From assembly GCF_000315015.1 (NCBI RefSeq), contig NZ_BAEP01000018.1:18524-82523 (forward strand): 64,000 bases of DNA. The letters run 5' to 3'. Source of the DNA: Paraglaciecola mesophila KMM 241. Lineage in GTDB: Bacteria > Pseudomonadota > Gammaproteobacteria > Enterobacterales > Alteromonadaceae. Position numbers and translations under genes: made by a program. The notes under the pieces are model-generated. The model was given only the letters and a program-made list of their open reading frames with translations, had not been told where the DNA came from and did not search any database. Positions 36,299-45,985 of this stretch are shown piece after piece (the first letter of the stretch is position 1; each line of letters opens with the position of its first letter).

Positions 36299-36568
36299 GT
36301 AACGATGCCTGTTCACTGGATGTGTTAACGATACGTTAGCACAGCCAGTAACGTTCATTTTCTATTGGCGGATAATAAATACCATAGGTTGCTGGTTCAT
36401 GAACTTTAATCATATCGCTGTGGTACGTTAATTTCACACCATCAAGTGTTTGTTTCATCCCTAATTTACATTCCTAGTTGAACTTTTTGTTAATTTCAAA
36501 TTATCGCGTTTTTGCGTATGCAATTTACCGATTAATAACAATTAAAAATTCAATTCAGGGAGTCACAC

Positions 36569-39500
36569 ATGAAACAAGCATCATTTAGGCGAAGTATTAC
36601 TGCTCTTGCGGTAGCGGCGTCACTTGGTTTTGCATTACCTGCATTAGCGGATAACACAACCGCGAATATCTCAGGTTCAATTAACGCAAACGATTACTCA
36701 CAATACACAGTTATCGCTAAAGACCCGGCCACTGGATTAGAGCGCGTTATTGCCGTTAGCGACGAAGGAAGTTTCCGCTTCGCTAAATTACCTACTGGTG
36801 TTTATGACATCACCGTCAAGAAAGGTGACGCTGTTGTTGCTGAGCAAAAAACACGCATCAGCTTGGGCTCTAACACCTCTTTAGCATTTGATTTTATCGA
36901 TAACGATGGTACTGAGCGCATTGAAGTGACCGGGGCAAGAATTTCAACAATCGATTTAAGCTCCACTGACTCAGGCTTAGTCATTGATGAAGTTGAACTG
37001 GATAGAATGCCAGTTTCTCGAAACATTACTGCAGTCGCTTTACTTGCGCCTGGCACAGTGATGGGCGATTCAAGCTTTAGCTCGCCAAATTCAGGTGGCA
37101 CGGCTTCCTTTGGTGGCGCTTCAGTTGCTGAAAACTCTTGTTATATTAATGGCATGGAAGTTACCAATACGAGCCAAGGTTTAGGTTGTGGTGAAGTTCC
37201 CTTTGAGTTCTATAAAGAATTCCAAGTTAAAACAGGCGGGTATTCTGCTCAATTCGGTAGAACGACGGGTGGCGTATTAAATGCGGTGACTAAAAGTGGT
37301 TCAAACGAATGGGAATTTGCTGCAACCGCATTGTTCACTCCTAAATCGCTTCGTGAAGATGGTCAGATTTCGTACTCGGCAGGTGGGGCAAGAGGCCCAG
37401 TGGTTTTTCGTAATCAATCTCAAGATGAATACAGTAAAAGTGAATTTACTCTCTCTGCATCTGGCGCATTGATAGAAGACACCTTGTTTTTCTATGCATT
37501 AATTAACCCACGTGACGTTGAAAATAACTTTGCTTCACAATCAAGTGGCACGCAACAATACGCACCCGATGACAACTTCATAAAGCGTGACTCAAGTGGT
37601 TCAGATAATTTGTTCTGGGGGGCGAAAGTCGACTGGTTTGTTACCGACGATCATAAAATTAGTTTATTCGGCTATTCAAACAAGAGCGACACTGAATCTA
37701 CCGCTTACGAATTTGACCGCAGCACTGGGGAAGTCGGTGATGCGCTACAAACCACCATTCGTGAACGAGGTGGCGATCTTAAAAGTATTAGTTATACGGG
37801 GAACTTCACTGACGAACTAACCGTGTCAGCTATGTACGGTGAGATTGAAACTGATTACACTAATACGCCTAGTAACCTAGATTGCCCAACAGTATTAGAC
37901 ACAAGAAACGTGCCCGATAGCCAAAAGATCACAAGTTGCGGCTCAGGTGGTTCAACAGGTGTCAATGAAGATAAAAACAAGCAAACGCGGATTGATATTG
38001 AGTATGCGTTCGAAGATCACTTACTAAGAGTGGGTTACGATAAACAAGAGCGTGAGACGTTTCATACTTCAGCGCCTATTACCGGCCATAGCTGGACGTA
38101 CTCGTCAGTTAATCCAAACGGTGTCATCACAGGTAATGACGGTCCTTTGTTTACCAATACTACAGGCACCGCAATTGATGTTGTTGCCGATCGCATATTC
38201 GCGGGTGGTGGTGGTTTCAGCACTGACTTAAATGCGTGGTACATTGAAGATGAATGGCAAGTAACAGAAGATTTGATGTTGTCACTGGGACTTCGCCGCG
38301 ATGAGTTTGAAAACTCAGGTGTAACTGGCAAAGTTTTCTCATCGTTTAAAACAGATGTTGCTCCGCGCTTAGGTTTCAGCTGGGATCCTACGGGAGAAGG
38401 CGACTCTAAAATATACGGAACCTACGGTACGTACTATTTACCGGTAGCAAATAACACTAATTACCGTGCAGCATCAGGGCTAAGTGATACCACTACGTAC
38501 TACACATTTGATGGCGCTGATGTAACAGGCGCGCCTACTGGTACTTCGCCAGTATCAGGCACAGTAGAGGCTTCGCAAATTGTTAACTCAGTCCCTAACC
38601 CTGCCACGCAAGAAACTTTCCAAGCGGAAGAGGCTGAGCCATTTAGCAAAGACGAGTATATCGTCGGGTACGAAAAACAAATTAATGATGAGTTTTCATT
38701 CTCAGTTCGCGCTATCTATCGCGAAGTTGCCACCGCATTAGATGACTATTGTGGGCCGTTGGCATCACAAGCGACCTGTACCTTGCTTAACCCTGGTAAG
38801 TCTTCAACTTGGCAGCTAGATAATGATTTTGACAGCGTGACTGATCCAAATAGCCGCAGAACGTATACGGCTGAAGAAATTGGTTTACCGGAAGCCGAAA
38901 ATGAATACACGGCCCTGCAACCACAAGTCAACTATCGCGGCGATAATATGCGTATGTCATTGATATACACATGGAGCCGAAGTGTGGGGAATTTTGAAGG
39001 TGCAGTTAAGTCTGATATCGGACAAGCGGATGCTGGCGTAACGCAAGATTTCGATTTCCCTGCATTGATGGATGGTTCAGACGGTTACCAACCTAACGAT
39101 CGTCGCCATGTATTTAAATTCTTTGGCTCGTACGATGTCACTGAGGCTTTAACAGTTGGCTTCAATTCAACCCTTTCGAGCGGTCGTCCTCTGAGCGCGT
39201 TTGGTCAAGGATATCCGTCTGATGACCCAGCTATTTACGGTAGCTATGGAGATACTTTTTATCTATACACAAATGAGTGTCCAGATGCCAATGGCAATGG
39301 TATGTGTGAGCAAAGTGAGAAAATTTATCAATATAGCCCACGTGGTTCAAAAGGACGTACCCCTTGGACATTTAACTTAGATTTATCAGCAAACTACAAC
39401 TTTACCTTTAGTGATGTAGATATGCGTGCCACATTGAATGTGTACAACGTATTAAATGGTCAAGCCGTGACTTCACAAAATGAACATTATGAGAATAGAC

Positions 39501-39592
39501 GTTCTGAAGGTTCATTCAATCAATACTACGGCTCTGCATATACATGGCAATCGCCGCGTTATGTTGAACTAGGTTTTGAAGCTCGCTTTTAA
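36569..39592 (+). CDS. Oar-like TonB-dependent receptor
   Basis: This 1007-residue outer-membrane protein has a signal peptide to about 27 (LGFALPALAD). A carboxypeptidase-regulatory-like beta-sandwich covers about 30-112 (GSFRFAKLPTGVYDITVKKG). A plug follows (ERIEVTGARISTIDLSSTDS is the TonB-box region, then GYSAQFGRTTGGVLNAVTKS). The long barrel ends in LGFEARF. This layout is that of Oar/Cir-type receptors used by marine Gammaproteobacteria for large oligosaccharides or peptides. GGGAG precedes the ATG, and a strong terminator follows. A LytTR two-component cluster lies downstream, but each has its own transcription signals. The ligand is unknown. Confidence 0.9.
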   Translation: MKQASFRRSITALAVAASLGFALPALADNTTANISGSINANDYSQYTVIAKDPATGLERVIAVSDEGSFRFAKLPTGVYDITVKKGDAVVAEQKTRISLGSNTSLAFDFIDNDGTERIEVTGARISTIDLSSTDSGLVIDEVELDRMPVSRNITAVALLAPGTVMGDSSFSSPNSGGTASFGGASVAENSCYINGMEVTNTSQGLGCGEVPFEFYKEFQVKTGGYSAQFGRTTGGVLNAVTKSGSNEWEFAATALFTPKSLREDGQISYSAGGARGPVVFRNQSQDEYSKSEFTLSASGALIEDTLFFYALINPRDVENNFASQSSGTQQYAPDDNFIKRDSSGSDNLFWGAKVDWFVTDDHKISLFGYSNKSDTESTAYEFDRSTGEVGDALQTTIRERGGDLKSISYTGNFTDELTVSAMYGEIETDYTNTPSNLDCPTVLDTRNVPDSQKITSCGSGGSTGVNEDKNKQTRIDIEYAFEDHLLRVGYDKQERETFHTSAPITGHSWTYSSVNPNGVITGNDGPLFTNTTGTAIDVVADRIFAGGGGFSTDLNAWYIEDEWQVTEDLMLSLGLRRDEFENSGVTGKVFSSFKTDVAPRLGFSWDPTGEGDSKIYGTYGTYYLPVANNTNYRAASGLSDTTTYYTFDGADVTGAPTGTSPVSGTVEASQIVNSVPNPATQETFQAEEAEPFSKDEYIVGYEKQINDEFSFSVRAIYREVATALDDYCGPLASQATCTLLNPGKSSTWQLDNDFDSVTDPNSRRTYTAEEIGLPEAENEYTALQPQVNYRGDNMRMSLIYTWSRSVGNFEGAVKSDIGQADAGVTQDFDFPALMDGSDGYQPNDRRHVFKFFGSYDVTEALTVGFNSTLSSGRPLSAFGQGYPSDDPAIYGSYGDTFYLYTNECPDANGNGMCEQSEKIYQYSPRGSKGRTPWTFNLDLSANYNFTFSDVDMRATLNVYNVLNGQAVTSQNEHYENRRSEGSFNQYYGSAYTWQSPRYVELGFEARF

Positions 39593-39617
39593 TTAAACTG
39601 GTTATTCAAAGTTAATG

Positions 39618-39649
39618 AAACGGCAACTTCGGTTGCCGTTTTTGTTTTT
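39618..39649 (+). terminator. Rho-independent terminator after the Oar-like gene
   Basis: A 10-bp perfect stem AAACGGCAAC / GTTGCCGTTT with a TTCG tetraloop ends in a T-rich tail, 26 bases after the stop codon. Confidence 0.93.
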
Positions 39650-39802
39650 CGGCTAAGGGGGGATTCAGATTAGCGAAATGTTTCTAGGTACTTCTGATGG
39701 TAACTGAGTACGTTTATCCCGAAAAATGCAGGATTCGTCACAAAGCTCACTAAATGTACGATTAGTTACTCTATAATTGGTTCATCGGAGTAGTGACCCG
39801 AT

Positions 39803-39875
39803 CGATACATATTAGTGAACATGTATCGCTTCCTGGACAAGGACTTTGCCTTTGGCATTGTCCTTTTCTTCTTAG
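39803..39875 (+). promoter_or_regulatory. Palindrome and orphan terminator-like hairpin upstream of the LytTR cluster
   Basis: In the 390-base gap 39650-40043, CGATACAT (39803) and ATGTATCG (39821) form an 8-bp palindrome with a 10-base centre. Just after it, AAGGAC / GTCCTT (39839-39865), with an inner TGCC / GGCA stem, is followed by a T-rich run. This looks like an intrinsic terminator that belongs to no coding gene. It may be a leader attenuator for the following regulators or the end of a small RNA. No protein gene is supported in the gap. Confidence 0.4.
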
Positions 39876-40043
39876 TACTGGTGTCACGGCATCTACGACG
39901 CTTGCTTGCATTTATTTACCAATATTTACTCTTTCTTTACACTTCGTCTTGTTTTTCCGTTGTTTGTCTCACCACAGTTTTGTATCTTTTCTTTACCTTG
40001 TATATTTCGATTCCATTTTAGTAGAGTGCATGGAGTGACTCTG

Positions 40044-40763
40044 ATGTATCGATGTATCGTAGTAGATGACGAAGCTTTGGCGAGAGAGCGCATCGCGCAG
40101 TATATTTCCCGCTCGCCGCTTTGTGAGGTGGTGGCAGAAGCAAGTAGTTATCAGAGCGCGAAACAACTCATACTTGAACAGCAACCAGATATTTGCTTCT
40201 TGGATATTCAAATTATTGGTGGCAGCGGAGTTGAACTAGCAAAAGAGCTACATAATAGTGTTTCATGTCATTGGGTGTTTACCACAGCTCATAGCGGATA
40301 CGCTTTAACCGCGTTTGAGTTAGAGGCAACCGACTATTTGTTGAAGCCCTTTGAAGATAGCCGTCTGGCGCAAGTGATTGCTAAAATTCATAGAAAACAT
40401 CAGTCGATTGTGCCGGTAAATAAAACTCGGCGTCAACTGCCTATTAGGTCGGTAGGCAGCGTCAAATTCATTAATACCCAAGACATTATTTGGGTGAAAG
40501 GCTCAGCAAATTATGTTGAGCTGTATTGTGAAGGGAAAATGCATTTGCACAGGGAAACCCTTTCAGCACTTGAGCAAACACTTGATCCTAACCAGTTTAT
40601 TCGAGTACATCGTAGCGCTATCGTTAATATTGATTATGTTCACTCTCTCAATAGTGAGTTAGGTCGCTTTTCGTTACTTCAATTAGACAATGGCGACGAG
40701 GTCAAAATTGGTCAATCATATAAGGCGCAGCTATTGTCTGCATTGGGCGTCGATGCTGAATAG
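40044..40763 (+). CDS. LytTR-family response regulator (first)
   Basis: This 239-residue response regulator has a receiver domain at about 1-115 (YRCIVVDDEALARERIAQYI; phospho-acceptor Asp in PDICFLDIQI; YLLKPFEDSRLAQV with the conserved Lys). A LytTR DNA-binding domain covers about 138-235 (VKFINTQDIIWVKGSANYVE, HRETLSALEQTLDPNQFIRV, HRSAIVNIDYV). The frame is open 46 codons upstream, but the ATG at 40044 starts exactly at the receiver domain and has GGAG nine bases upstream. It is followed by a LytS-like kinase and a second LytTR regulator, all on the same strand. Confidence 0.92.
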   Translation: MYRCIVVDDEALARERIAQYISRSPLCEVVAEASSYQSAKQLILEQQPDICFLDIQIIGGSGVELAKELHNSVSCHWVFTTAHSGYALTAFELEATDYLLKPFEDSRLAQVIAKIHRKHQSIVPVNKTRRQLPIRSVGSVKFINTQDIIWVKGSANYVELYCEGKMHLHRETLSALEQTLDPNQFIRVHRSAIVNIDYVHSLNSELGRFSLLQLDNGDEVKIGQSYKAQLLSALGVDAE

Positions 40764-40790
40764 TCAGTCGTATTTCAAAGCAAAAGTATC

Positions 40791-41930
40791 TTGAGTTTTC
40801 GCCAAGCCTTTGGCGAAGTAGGTGAAACAAAACCTAGTTTCTGGAAATTACACTTACTAGGCTGGTCGTTTTATGTGCTGATTTTTACCATTGAGTATGC
40901 GGCATTTAACTCTTCGGCGGCGAATGCTAACTACTTGATTCTATTTCCTCTTTTGTTCTCAGGGCTAGTTGGGGGGCTTTTAACTTGGCCGCTGCGTTAT
41001 ATTTATGGGCATTTATCCAAAGGTGCACCACTACAAGTATTGATAGTGATTATTACTGTTTGCATGCTGATTGCCGCAATTTGGACGCCCATTAAAAACC
41101 TGCTGCTGATGTACTTTTTCGATAATATAACGGTGTATGATTTGTACCGGGGGAATCACCCTAATGATTTTCATATAGGTGAGCTATTTTTAACCATCAC
41201 CTATTCTTTTTTTATGATAATGGTATGGAGTTGCCTGTATTTTGGGATCAATTACCATTTTAAATTATTATACGAAAAGCAACTGCATTTAGAAGCTATC
41301 CGTTTGTCTCACGTGGCACAAATAAAAATGCTGCGTTATCAAATTAATCCGCATTTTTTATTCAACACATTGAACGCTATTTCGACGTTGGTTTTACGCG
41401 GAGATAAAACGACTGCAAACGGAATGTTAGCGCGCTTAGCGACCTTTTTACGTTTTTCCCTGGATAACGACCCTGAGCAGAAAATCCGTCTGAATGATGA
41501 GATAAAAGCTTTAATGCTTTATCTGGATATAGAGAAAACGCGCTTTGCTGAGAGGCTCAATGTTAAATTTAATATTGATGTAGCCGCCGAAAACCTACTG
41601 GTACCCGGCTTGTTGCTACAGCCCTTAGTGGAGAATGCTATCAAGTTCGCGATTGCGCAGATGGAGACCGGAGGGGTTATTGAAGTCAGCGCTAAAATTC
41701 ACAATAACTTGTTACATCTTACGGTTGCAGATAACGGCCCTAATTCAGATAGTATCCCTTCATCAAAGGAACAATTGCGCAAAGAAAGCCAACAAGGCGG
41801 AGTCGGTTTGAAAAACGTAGTGGAACGTTTGCAGGTACTTTATGCCGAAAATCATCAATTTTCTATTCACAAAAGCACGCTTACAGGGTGCGTTGTGAAC
41901 ATTGTTTTGCCTGCTGAGCTGCCCGCATGA
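40791..41930 (+). CDS. LytS-type sensor histidine kinase
   Basis: This membrane sensor kinase of 379 residues has four hydrophobic helices in the first ~165 residues. A His_kinase domain (PF06580 type) follows: the phospho-accepting His in RYQINPHFLFNTLNAISTLV, the N box in LLLQPLVENAIKFAIAQM, and the G boxes in LTVADNGPNSD and GGVGLKNVVERLQVLY. The N-terminal region shows no known sensory domain. The start is a TTG 28 bases after the preceding regulator's stop, and no better start is visible. It overlaps the second regulator by four bases (ATGA). Confidence 0.9.
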   Translation: MSFRQAFGEVGETKPSFWKLHLLGWSFYVLIFTIEYAAFNSSAANANYLILFPLLFSGLVGGLLTWPLRYIYGHLSKGAPLQVLIVIITVCMLIAAIWTPIKNLLLMYFFDNITVYDLYRGNHPNDFHIGELFLTITYSFFMIMVWSCLYFGINYHFKLLYEKQLHLEAIRLSHVAQIKMLRYQINPHFLFNTLNAISTLVLRGDKTTANGMLARLATFLRFSLDNDPEQKIRLNDEIKALMLYLDIEKTRFAERLNVKFNIDVAAENLLVPGLLLQPLVENAIKFAIAQMETGGVIEVSAKIHNNLLHLTVADNGPNSDSIPSSKEQLRKESQQGGVGLKNVVERLQVLYAENHQFSIHKSTLTGCVVNIVLPAELPA

Positions 41931-42757
41931 GCGTTCTTTCAGTTTTAGTGGTGGATGATGAGCCCCTTGCAAGAGAAGGGCTAGCGCTGCGTTTAGCTGA
42001 GTATGAATACGTCACAGTGTTAGGGTGTTGTAACAATGCGAGCCAAGCGTACGATGCAATCAGCGTTAAGCAACCTGATGTTATATTCCTAGATATCGAA
42101 ATGCCCGGTAAAACAGGTTTGGAATTAGCGGAACAACTGCGTTTAGAAGGAAACCCTGCAACGATCGTTTTTGTCACGGCCTTTCGTGAATTCGCCGTAA
42201 ACGCCTTCGACTTTCAAGCCTCTGATTATTTGCTCAAGCCATTTTCCGAAGAACGATTAAAAGAGTGTATCGAAAAGTTATCCAGTGCCTGTGATGTCAC
42301 CCAAGTCGTGCGCCAGCATGAAAAACTTGGAAGGTTACTGAGTCGTAAGACCGGTAATTCCATAGACAGTTTTATTCATAGTCTGGAGGTAAGCAACGAG
42401 TTATCTAGCTCGCACGAGTTACACGAGTTACAGCAAGTCATATCCCTTAAAAGTGGTTCCGTGTGGATCCGGGTGAAGTTAGACGACATTGTATGGATAG
42501 AAGCAGCGGGCGATTATATGTGTGTGCATACCACCAATGACACCCACATTATTCGCAAAACCCTAAAACAATTTGAACAAGAGCTTGATAGCGCGCATTT
42601 TCCTCGCGTTAGCCGCTCAGCCATCATCAATATTGCAAAGTTATCGACGTTAACCCCGAACTCAAACGGAGAGTACGTGGCACAATTGAGTAATAATATT
42701 CAGGTGAAAGTGGGCCGAAAGTACAAATTCAGTATTGACGAGCTACGACCGCAATGA
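41927..42757 (+). CDS. LytTR-family response regulator (second)
   Basis: This 276-residue regulator has a receiver at about 1-120 (VLVVDDEPLAREGLALRLAE; Asp in PDVIFLDIEMPGKTGLELAE; YLLKPFSEERLKECIE). A LytTR domain covers about 170-275 (VISLKSGSVWIRVKLDDIVW, then IEAAGDYMCVHTTNDTHIIR, and SRSAIINIAKL). It is longer than the first regulator because of a polar linker at about 120-165. Its start codon overlaps the kinase stop codon. One kinase with two regulators implies a branched or hierarchical relay. LytTR regulators typically bind pairs of direct repeats, and their targets here are unknown. Confidence 0.92.
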   Translation: MSVLSVLVVDDEPLAREGLALRLAEYEYVTVLGCCNNASQAYDAISVKQPDVIFLDIEMPGKTGLELAEQLRLEGNPATIVFVTAFREFAVNAFDFQASDYLLKPFSEERLKECIEKLSSACDVTQVVRQHEKLGRLLSRKTGNSIDSFIHSLEVSNELSSSHELHELQQVISLKSGSVWIRVKLDDIVWIEAAGDYMCVHTTNDTHIIRKTLKQFEQELDSAHFPRVSRSAIINIAKLSTLTPNSNGEYVAQLSNNIQVKVGRKYKFSIDELRPQ

Positions 42758-42989
42758 GGAGCGACATAAATCTATTTCATTTTCTCGCTTAGTTAGGTGG
42801 TGCACAGAGAGTCTCGGGTTCTATGTTCTGACTTGCTGACAATATATTGCTTACTCGCTGTAAGCTAAAACCTAAAAATCCTGTCTGTATGTTTATCTCG
42901 TACTTGAAATTACGATAATTACCTCAAAATTAGCTTAATATATGGCAACTCCTATTCTCGATTGCCTTCTAACGTTTTAAGGACTGACC

Positions 42990-43952
42990 TTGACCATTAA
43001 ACTTGGCGTAGTGATGGATCCGATTGGATCGATCAACATTAAGAAAGACACTAGCTTTGCGATGCTGTTGGGTGCACAAGCCCGTGGCTATGAAATTTTT
43101 TATATGGAAATGGGTGACTTGTACCTAAATAACGGCAAACCCATGGCGCAGATGCGCAGGTTAACCGTGCAGGAAGATTCAAGTAATTGGTTTGAGTTGC
43201 AAGACGAAGAAAATCGCGGCTTAGGCGAGCTTGACGTTATTTTAATGCGCAAAGATCCGCCGTTTGATGGTGAGTTCTTGTACGCCACGCAGATGTTCGA
43301 ATTGGCTGAGCAAACCGGTACGTTGGTGGTGAATAAGGCGCAAAGCTTGCGCGACTTTAACGAAAAGCTATTTACTTCTTGGTTCCCAGAATTGATCCCC
43401 GATACCTTGGTAACGCGAAGTTCAAAGCTTATTCGTGAATTTCATGCACAGCATCAAGACGTAATTTGTAAGCCACTTGATGGCATGGGTGGTACGTCGA
43501 TTTTCCGTGTTAAACCTGACGGTAATAACCTAGGCGTTATTATTGAAACCTTGACTCAATTGGGCACACAGTACGCTATGTTTCAACGTTATTTGCCTGA
43601 GATCAAAGATGGTGACAAGCGTATTTTGATCGTAGACGGTCAAGTTGTGCCATACGCCTTAGCGCGTTTACCACAAAAAGGTGAAACCCGCGGTAACTTG
43701 GCGGCTGGTGGCACGGGTCGTGCGCAACCCTTATCTGAAAGTGACTTGAAGCTGGCCAACACCATCGCGCCTTTATTGGTCGAGAAAGGGTTAATTTTTG
43801 TCGGTTTAGACGTTATTGGTGACCGCATTACCGAAATTAATGTAACCAGCCCAACGTGCGTGCGTGAAATTGAAGCTGCCTTCCCGATTGATATTATTGG
43901 GATGTTGTTTGACGCAATCGAGAACCGTCTTAGTGCCCGAGATAGCCAATAA
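42990..43952 (+). CDS. gshB: Glutathione synthetase
   Basis: This cytosolic ATP-grasp enzyme of 320 residues joins gamma-glutamylcysteine with glycine. Family segments are LGVVMDPIGSINIKKDTSFA at the start, VILMRKDPPFDGEFLYATQM, KPLDGMGGTSIFRVKPDG (ATP-grasp loop), RYLPEIKDGDKRILIVDGQ and GDRITEINVTSPTCVREIE. The length matches E. coli GshB (316). The start is a TTG with TAAGGA ten bases before it and exactly at the family's usual N-terminus. gshB-yqgE-ruvX is a conserved order in gammaproteobacteria. Confidence 0.97.
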   Translation: MTIKLGVVMDPIGSINIKKDTSFAMLLGAQARGYEIFYMEMGDLYLNNGKPMAQMRRLTVQEDSSNWFELQDEENRGLGELDVILMRKDPPFDGEFLYATQMFELAEQTGTLVVNKAQSLRDFNEKLFTSWFPELIPDTLVTRSSKLIREFHAQHQDVICKPLDGMGGTSIFRVKPDGNNLGVIIETLTQLGTQYAMFQRYLPEIKDGDKRILIVDGQVVPYALARLPQKGETRGNLAAGGTGRAQPLSESDLKLANTIAPLLVEKGLIFVGLDVIGDRITEINVTSPTCVREIEAAFPIDIIGMLFDAIENRLSARDSQ

Positions 43953-43980
43953 TATGTTAGCCACTACGAGTGATAACAAG

Positions 43981-44538
43981 ATGAATAGCTTTCAAAACTA
44001 TCTGCTGATTGCGATGCCCAGCATGGAAGATCCGTACTTTTCCCGCTCGGTGACTTACATCTGTGAGCACAACGAGCAGGGCGCTATGGGGCTAGTGATC
44101 AATCAGCCTGCAGGCATGAGTTTGAAAGAGCTCATTAACCAGACTGATAAAGAGGCCATAGTGGATGATGAAAAGGCCAAAAATATTGTATTAGCGGGCG
44201 GGCCAGTGAGTCAGGATCGTGGTTTTATTTTGCATACCACCCAACCAGGATGGAGTGCCAGTTTAGCCTTGACGTCAGAGATCATGGTCACCACTTCAAA
44301 AGATATTTTGTCGTCACTGGGCAACAGCGAAGCACCTGAGAAGTCTATTGTCACCCTGGGCTACGCAGGTTGGTCAGCTGGGCAACTGGAAGAGGAAATC
44401 CGCGCCAACTCGTGGTTAATGGTTGAAGCTGATACTGAATTATTATTTGACACGCCTATCCATAAAAAATGGGAAGCGGCCGTACATAAGCTTGGTATCG
44501 ATACTTGGCAGATAGCCCCCACCGCAGGTAATGCATAG
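43981..44538 (+). CDS. yqgE: YqgE/AlgH family protein
   Basis: This 185-residue soluble protein belongs to the UPF0301 (YqgE/AlgH) family. Conserved parts are NYLLIAMPSMEDPYFSRSVT, YICEHNEQGAMGLVINQPAG, VLAGGPVSQDRGFILH and TLGYAGWSAGQLEEEIRANS. AlgH in Pseudomonas was linked to alginate regulation, but a molecular function is not established. The ATG at 43981 matches the family's N-terminus. A second ATG at 43954, just after the gshB stop, is possible and would add nine residues. It is probably co-transcribed with gshB and ruvX. Confidence 0.92.
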   Translation: MNSFQNYLLIAMPSMEDPYFSRSVTYICEHNEQGAMGLVINQPAGMSLKELINQTDKEAIVDDEKAKNIVLAGGPVSQDRGFILHTTQPGWSASLALTSEIMVTTSKDILSSLGNSEAPEKSIVTLGYAGWSAGQLEEEIRANSWLMVEADTELLFDTPIHKKWEAAVHKLGIDTWQIAPTAGNA

Positions 44539-44620
44539 GCCTGTATTGGCCAAAATGACAACCTCTTCAAACATATAGCGGTGCGAGTGTGCCGCTTTAC
44601 TTACCCATTAGAGCGTAACT

Positions 44621-45052
44621 ATGGCAAAAACTGGACAGCGTACCGTTCTCGCATTTGATTTTGGCACTAAGAGTATTGGCGTTGCTGTGGGCCAAGAGGT
44701 GACGGGCACGGCTTCACCATTAGATGCGATTAAAGCCGTTGATGGGATACCTAATTGGGACGTTGTCGCGAAGGTGTTCGAGCAGTGGCAACCTGACTTA
44801 GCTATTGTGGGCTTACCCTTGAATATGGATGGCACCTTTCAGCAGGTAACATTTGCAGCGAAAAAGTTTGGCAATCGATTAAGCGCGAAGTACAGAGTCC
44901 CAGTTGAAACTGTAGATGAGCGCTTGACCACCGTCGATGCCAAAGCGCGTTTGTTTGAAATGGGCGGTTTTAAAAAGCTCGATAAGCAGAAGATTGATAG
45001 CGCGTCTGCCTGTCTCATTTTTGAGAGTTGGGTGGAGCAATCTTATTCTTAA
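44621..45052 (+). CDS. ruvX: RuvX (YqgF) RNase H-fold nuclease
   Basis: This 143-residue protein has an RNase H-like fold related to RuvC. Its first catalytic Asp is in [20 protein letters not shown]. The DER motif is in [20 protein letters not shown], and a late Asp is in [17 protein letters not shown]. Family members act in 16S rRNA 5'-end maturation in E. coli, and Holliday-junction resolution is reported for some. The size is that of E. coli YqgF (138). It follows yqgE at 82 bases, in the conserved gshB block. Confidence 0.95.
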   Translation: MAKTGQRTVLAFDFGTKSIGVAVGQEVTGTASPLDAIKAVDGIPNWDVVAKVFEQWQPDLAIVGLPLNMDGTFQQVTFAAKKFGNRLSAKYRVPVETVDERLTTVDAKARLFEMGGFKKLDKQKIDSASACLIFESWVEQSYS

Positions 45053-45174
45053 AGTTCCGTTTAGGTGTAGTTAAAGTCCAGAGCGTTAAGAAAACGCATA
45101 AAACATCATCACGTGACGAAAGTATAATGGCCGGTTGGCTTTCTTGTTTACATCAACGTTAATGAGAAAGCCTA

Positions 45175-45852
45175 ATGCAAAACGCGATTATATCCCTGAC
45201 TTCAAATAACATTCAGCATACGAGTACCCCACAAAAGAACACCCAGCAACAACAGATCCTGCAAAAAGACGTACAGCAAACCAACAGTGCATTTCTTTTA
45301 CGGGCGAGCGCGGTTTTGTGTGTTCTACTGCTTATGATGTTTACCTTACCGTTGACCTATGCAGCTGAGCCAGTGCCAGTGCCAGAGCCAAAGTCAAAGC
45401 CAGGGCAAAAAAGTGCACCGTCAGAAGTACCGCTTACAATGGCACCTAACTGGAGCCTACAAGATGCCGACGGTAATCAAGTGTCTTCAACAGATTTTGC
45501 AGGTAAGCCATTGATTATTCACTTCTGGGCGACGTGGTGCCCGTATTGCAAAAAGTTGCAGCCCGAGCTAGAGCGTCTCTATGTAAAATACCAAGAGCAG
45601 GGCCTACAGATGATTGCTATTAGCTTGCGAGAAGATGAAGACGTCAAGCCACAAGAAGCGCTAAATGCACGAGGTATGTCATTCAAAACTTTGGTTAATG
45701 GCGACCAAGTTGCCATGGATAAATTCTATGTGCGCGGCACGCCGACTACCTTTTTTATCAATGCGAAAGGGCAGGTGGTGGTGGCGACTCGGCTGTCTGA
45801 TCCAAATGATCCTCGTTTAGAGCAAGTGGTGAAATCTATTTTGGTTAAATAA
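45175..45852 (+). CDS. Membrane-anchored TlpA/ResA-like thioredoxin
   Basis: This 225-residue thiol-redox protein has a polar N-terminal tail (about 1-38), a membrane anchor or signal at about 39-62 (AVLCVLLLMMFTLPLTYAAE), and a Pro/Lys-rich spacer (PVPVPEPKSKPGQKSAPSEV). A thioredoxin-like domain follows with the active site FWATWCPYCKKLQPE and the cis-Pro region YVRGTPTTFFIN. CPYC is a more oxidising site than thioredoxin's CGPC. It should face the periplasm and reduce or oxidise client cysteines, for example in cytochrome maturation. The client is not evident from neighbours. The long N-terminal tail is unusual, but no better start is visible. Confidence 0.85.
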   Translation: MQNAIISLTSNNIQHTSTPQKNTQQQQILQKDVQQTNSAFLLRASAVLCVLLLMMFTLPLTYAAEPVPVPEPKSKPGQKSAPSEVPLTMAPNWSLQDADGNQVSSTDFAGKPLIIHFWATWCPYCKKLQPELERLYVKYQEQGLQMIAISLREDEDVKPQEALNARGMSFKTLVNGDQVAMDKFYVRGTPTTFFINAKGQVVVATRLSDPNDPRLEQVVKSILVK

Positions 45853-45985
45853 CGTCTGACTTATGTTCATTATTTATCATTGTTTTTAAGAGATCTGCTT
45901 CCTTATAAGGCGGATTTCTGCTACTTTTGCGTTGGCAAATAGACGTCCAGATGTCTTCTTATTCTTCATCAACTTGGATACCGCA

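Noticed and set aside
39748..39765. Shared GTACGATTAGT at about 39757 and about 56385 as a common operator
   Set aside because: It occurs only twice, 11 identical bases with no palindromic form and unrelated downstream genes, which is too weak to call.
39815..40021. Hydrophobic 68-residue protein frame upstream of the LytTR cluster
   Set aside because: The composition is explained by T-rich DNA, it runs through a terminator-like hairpin, and it has no ribosome site.
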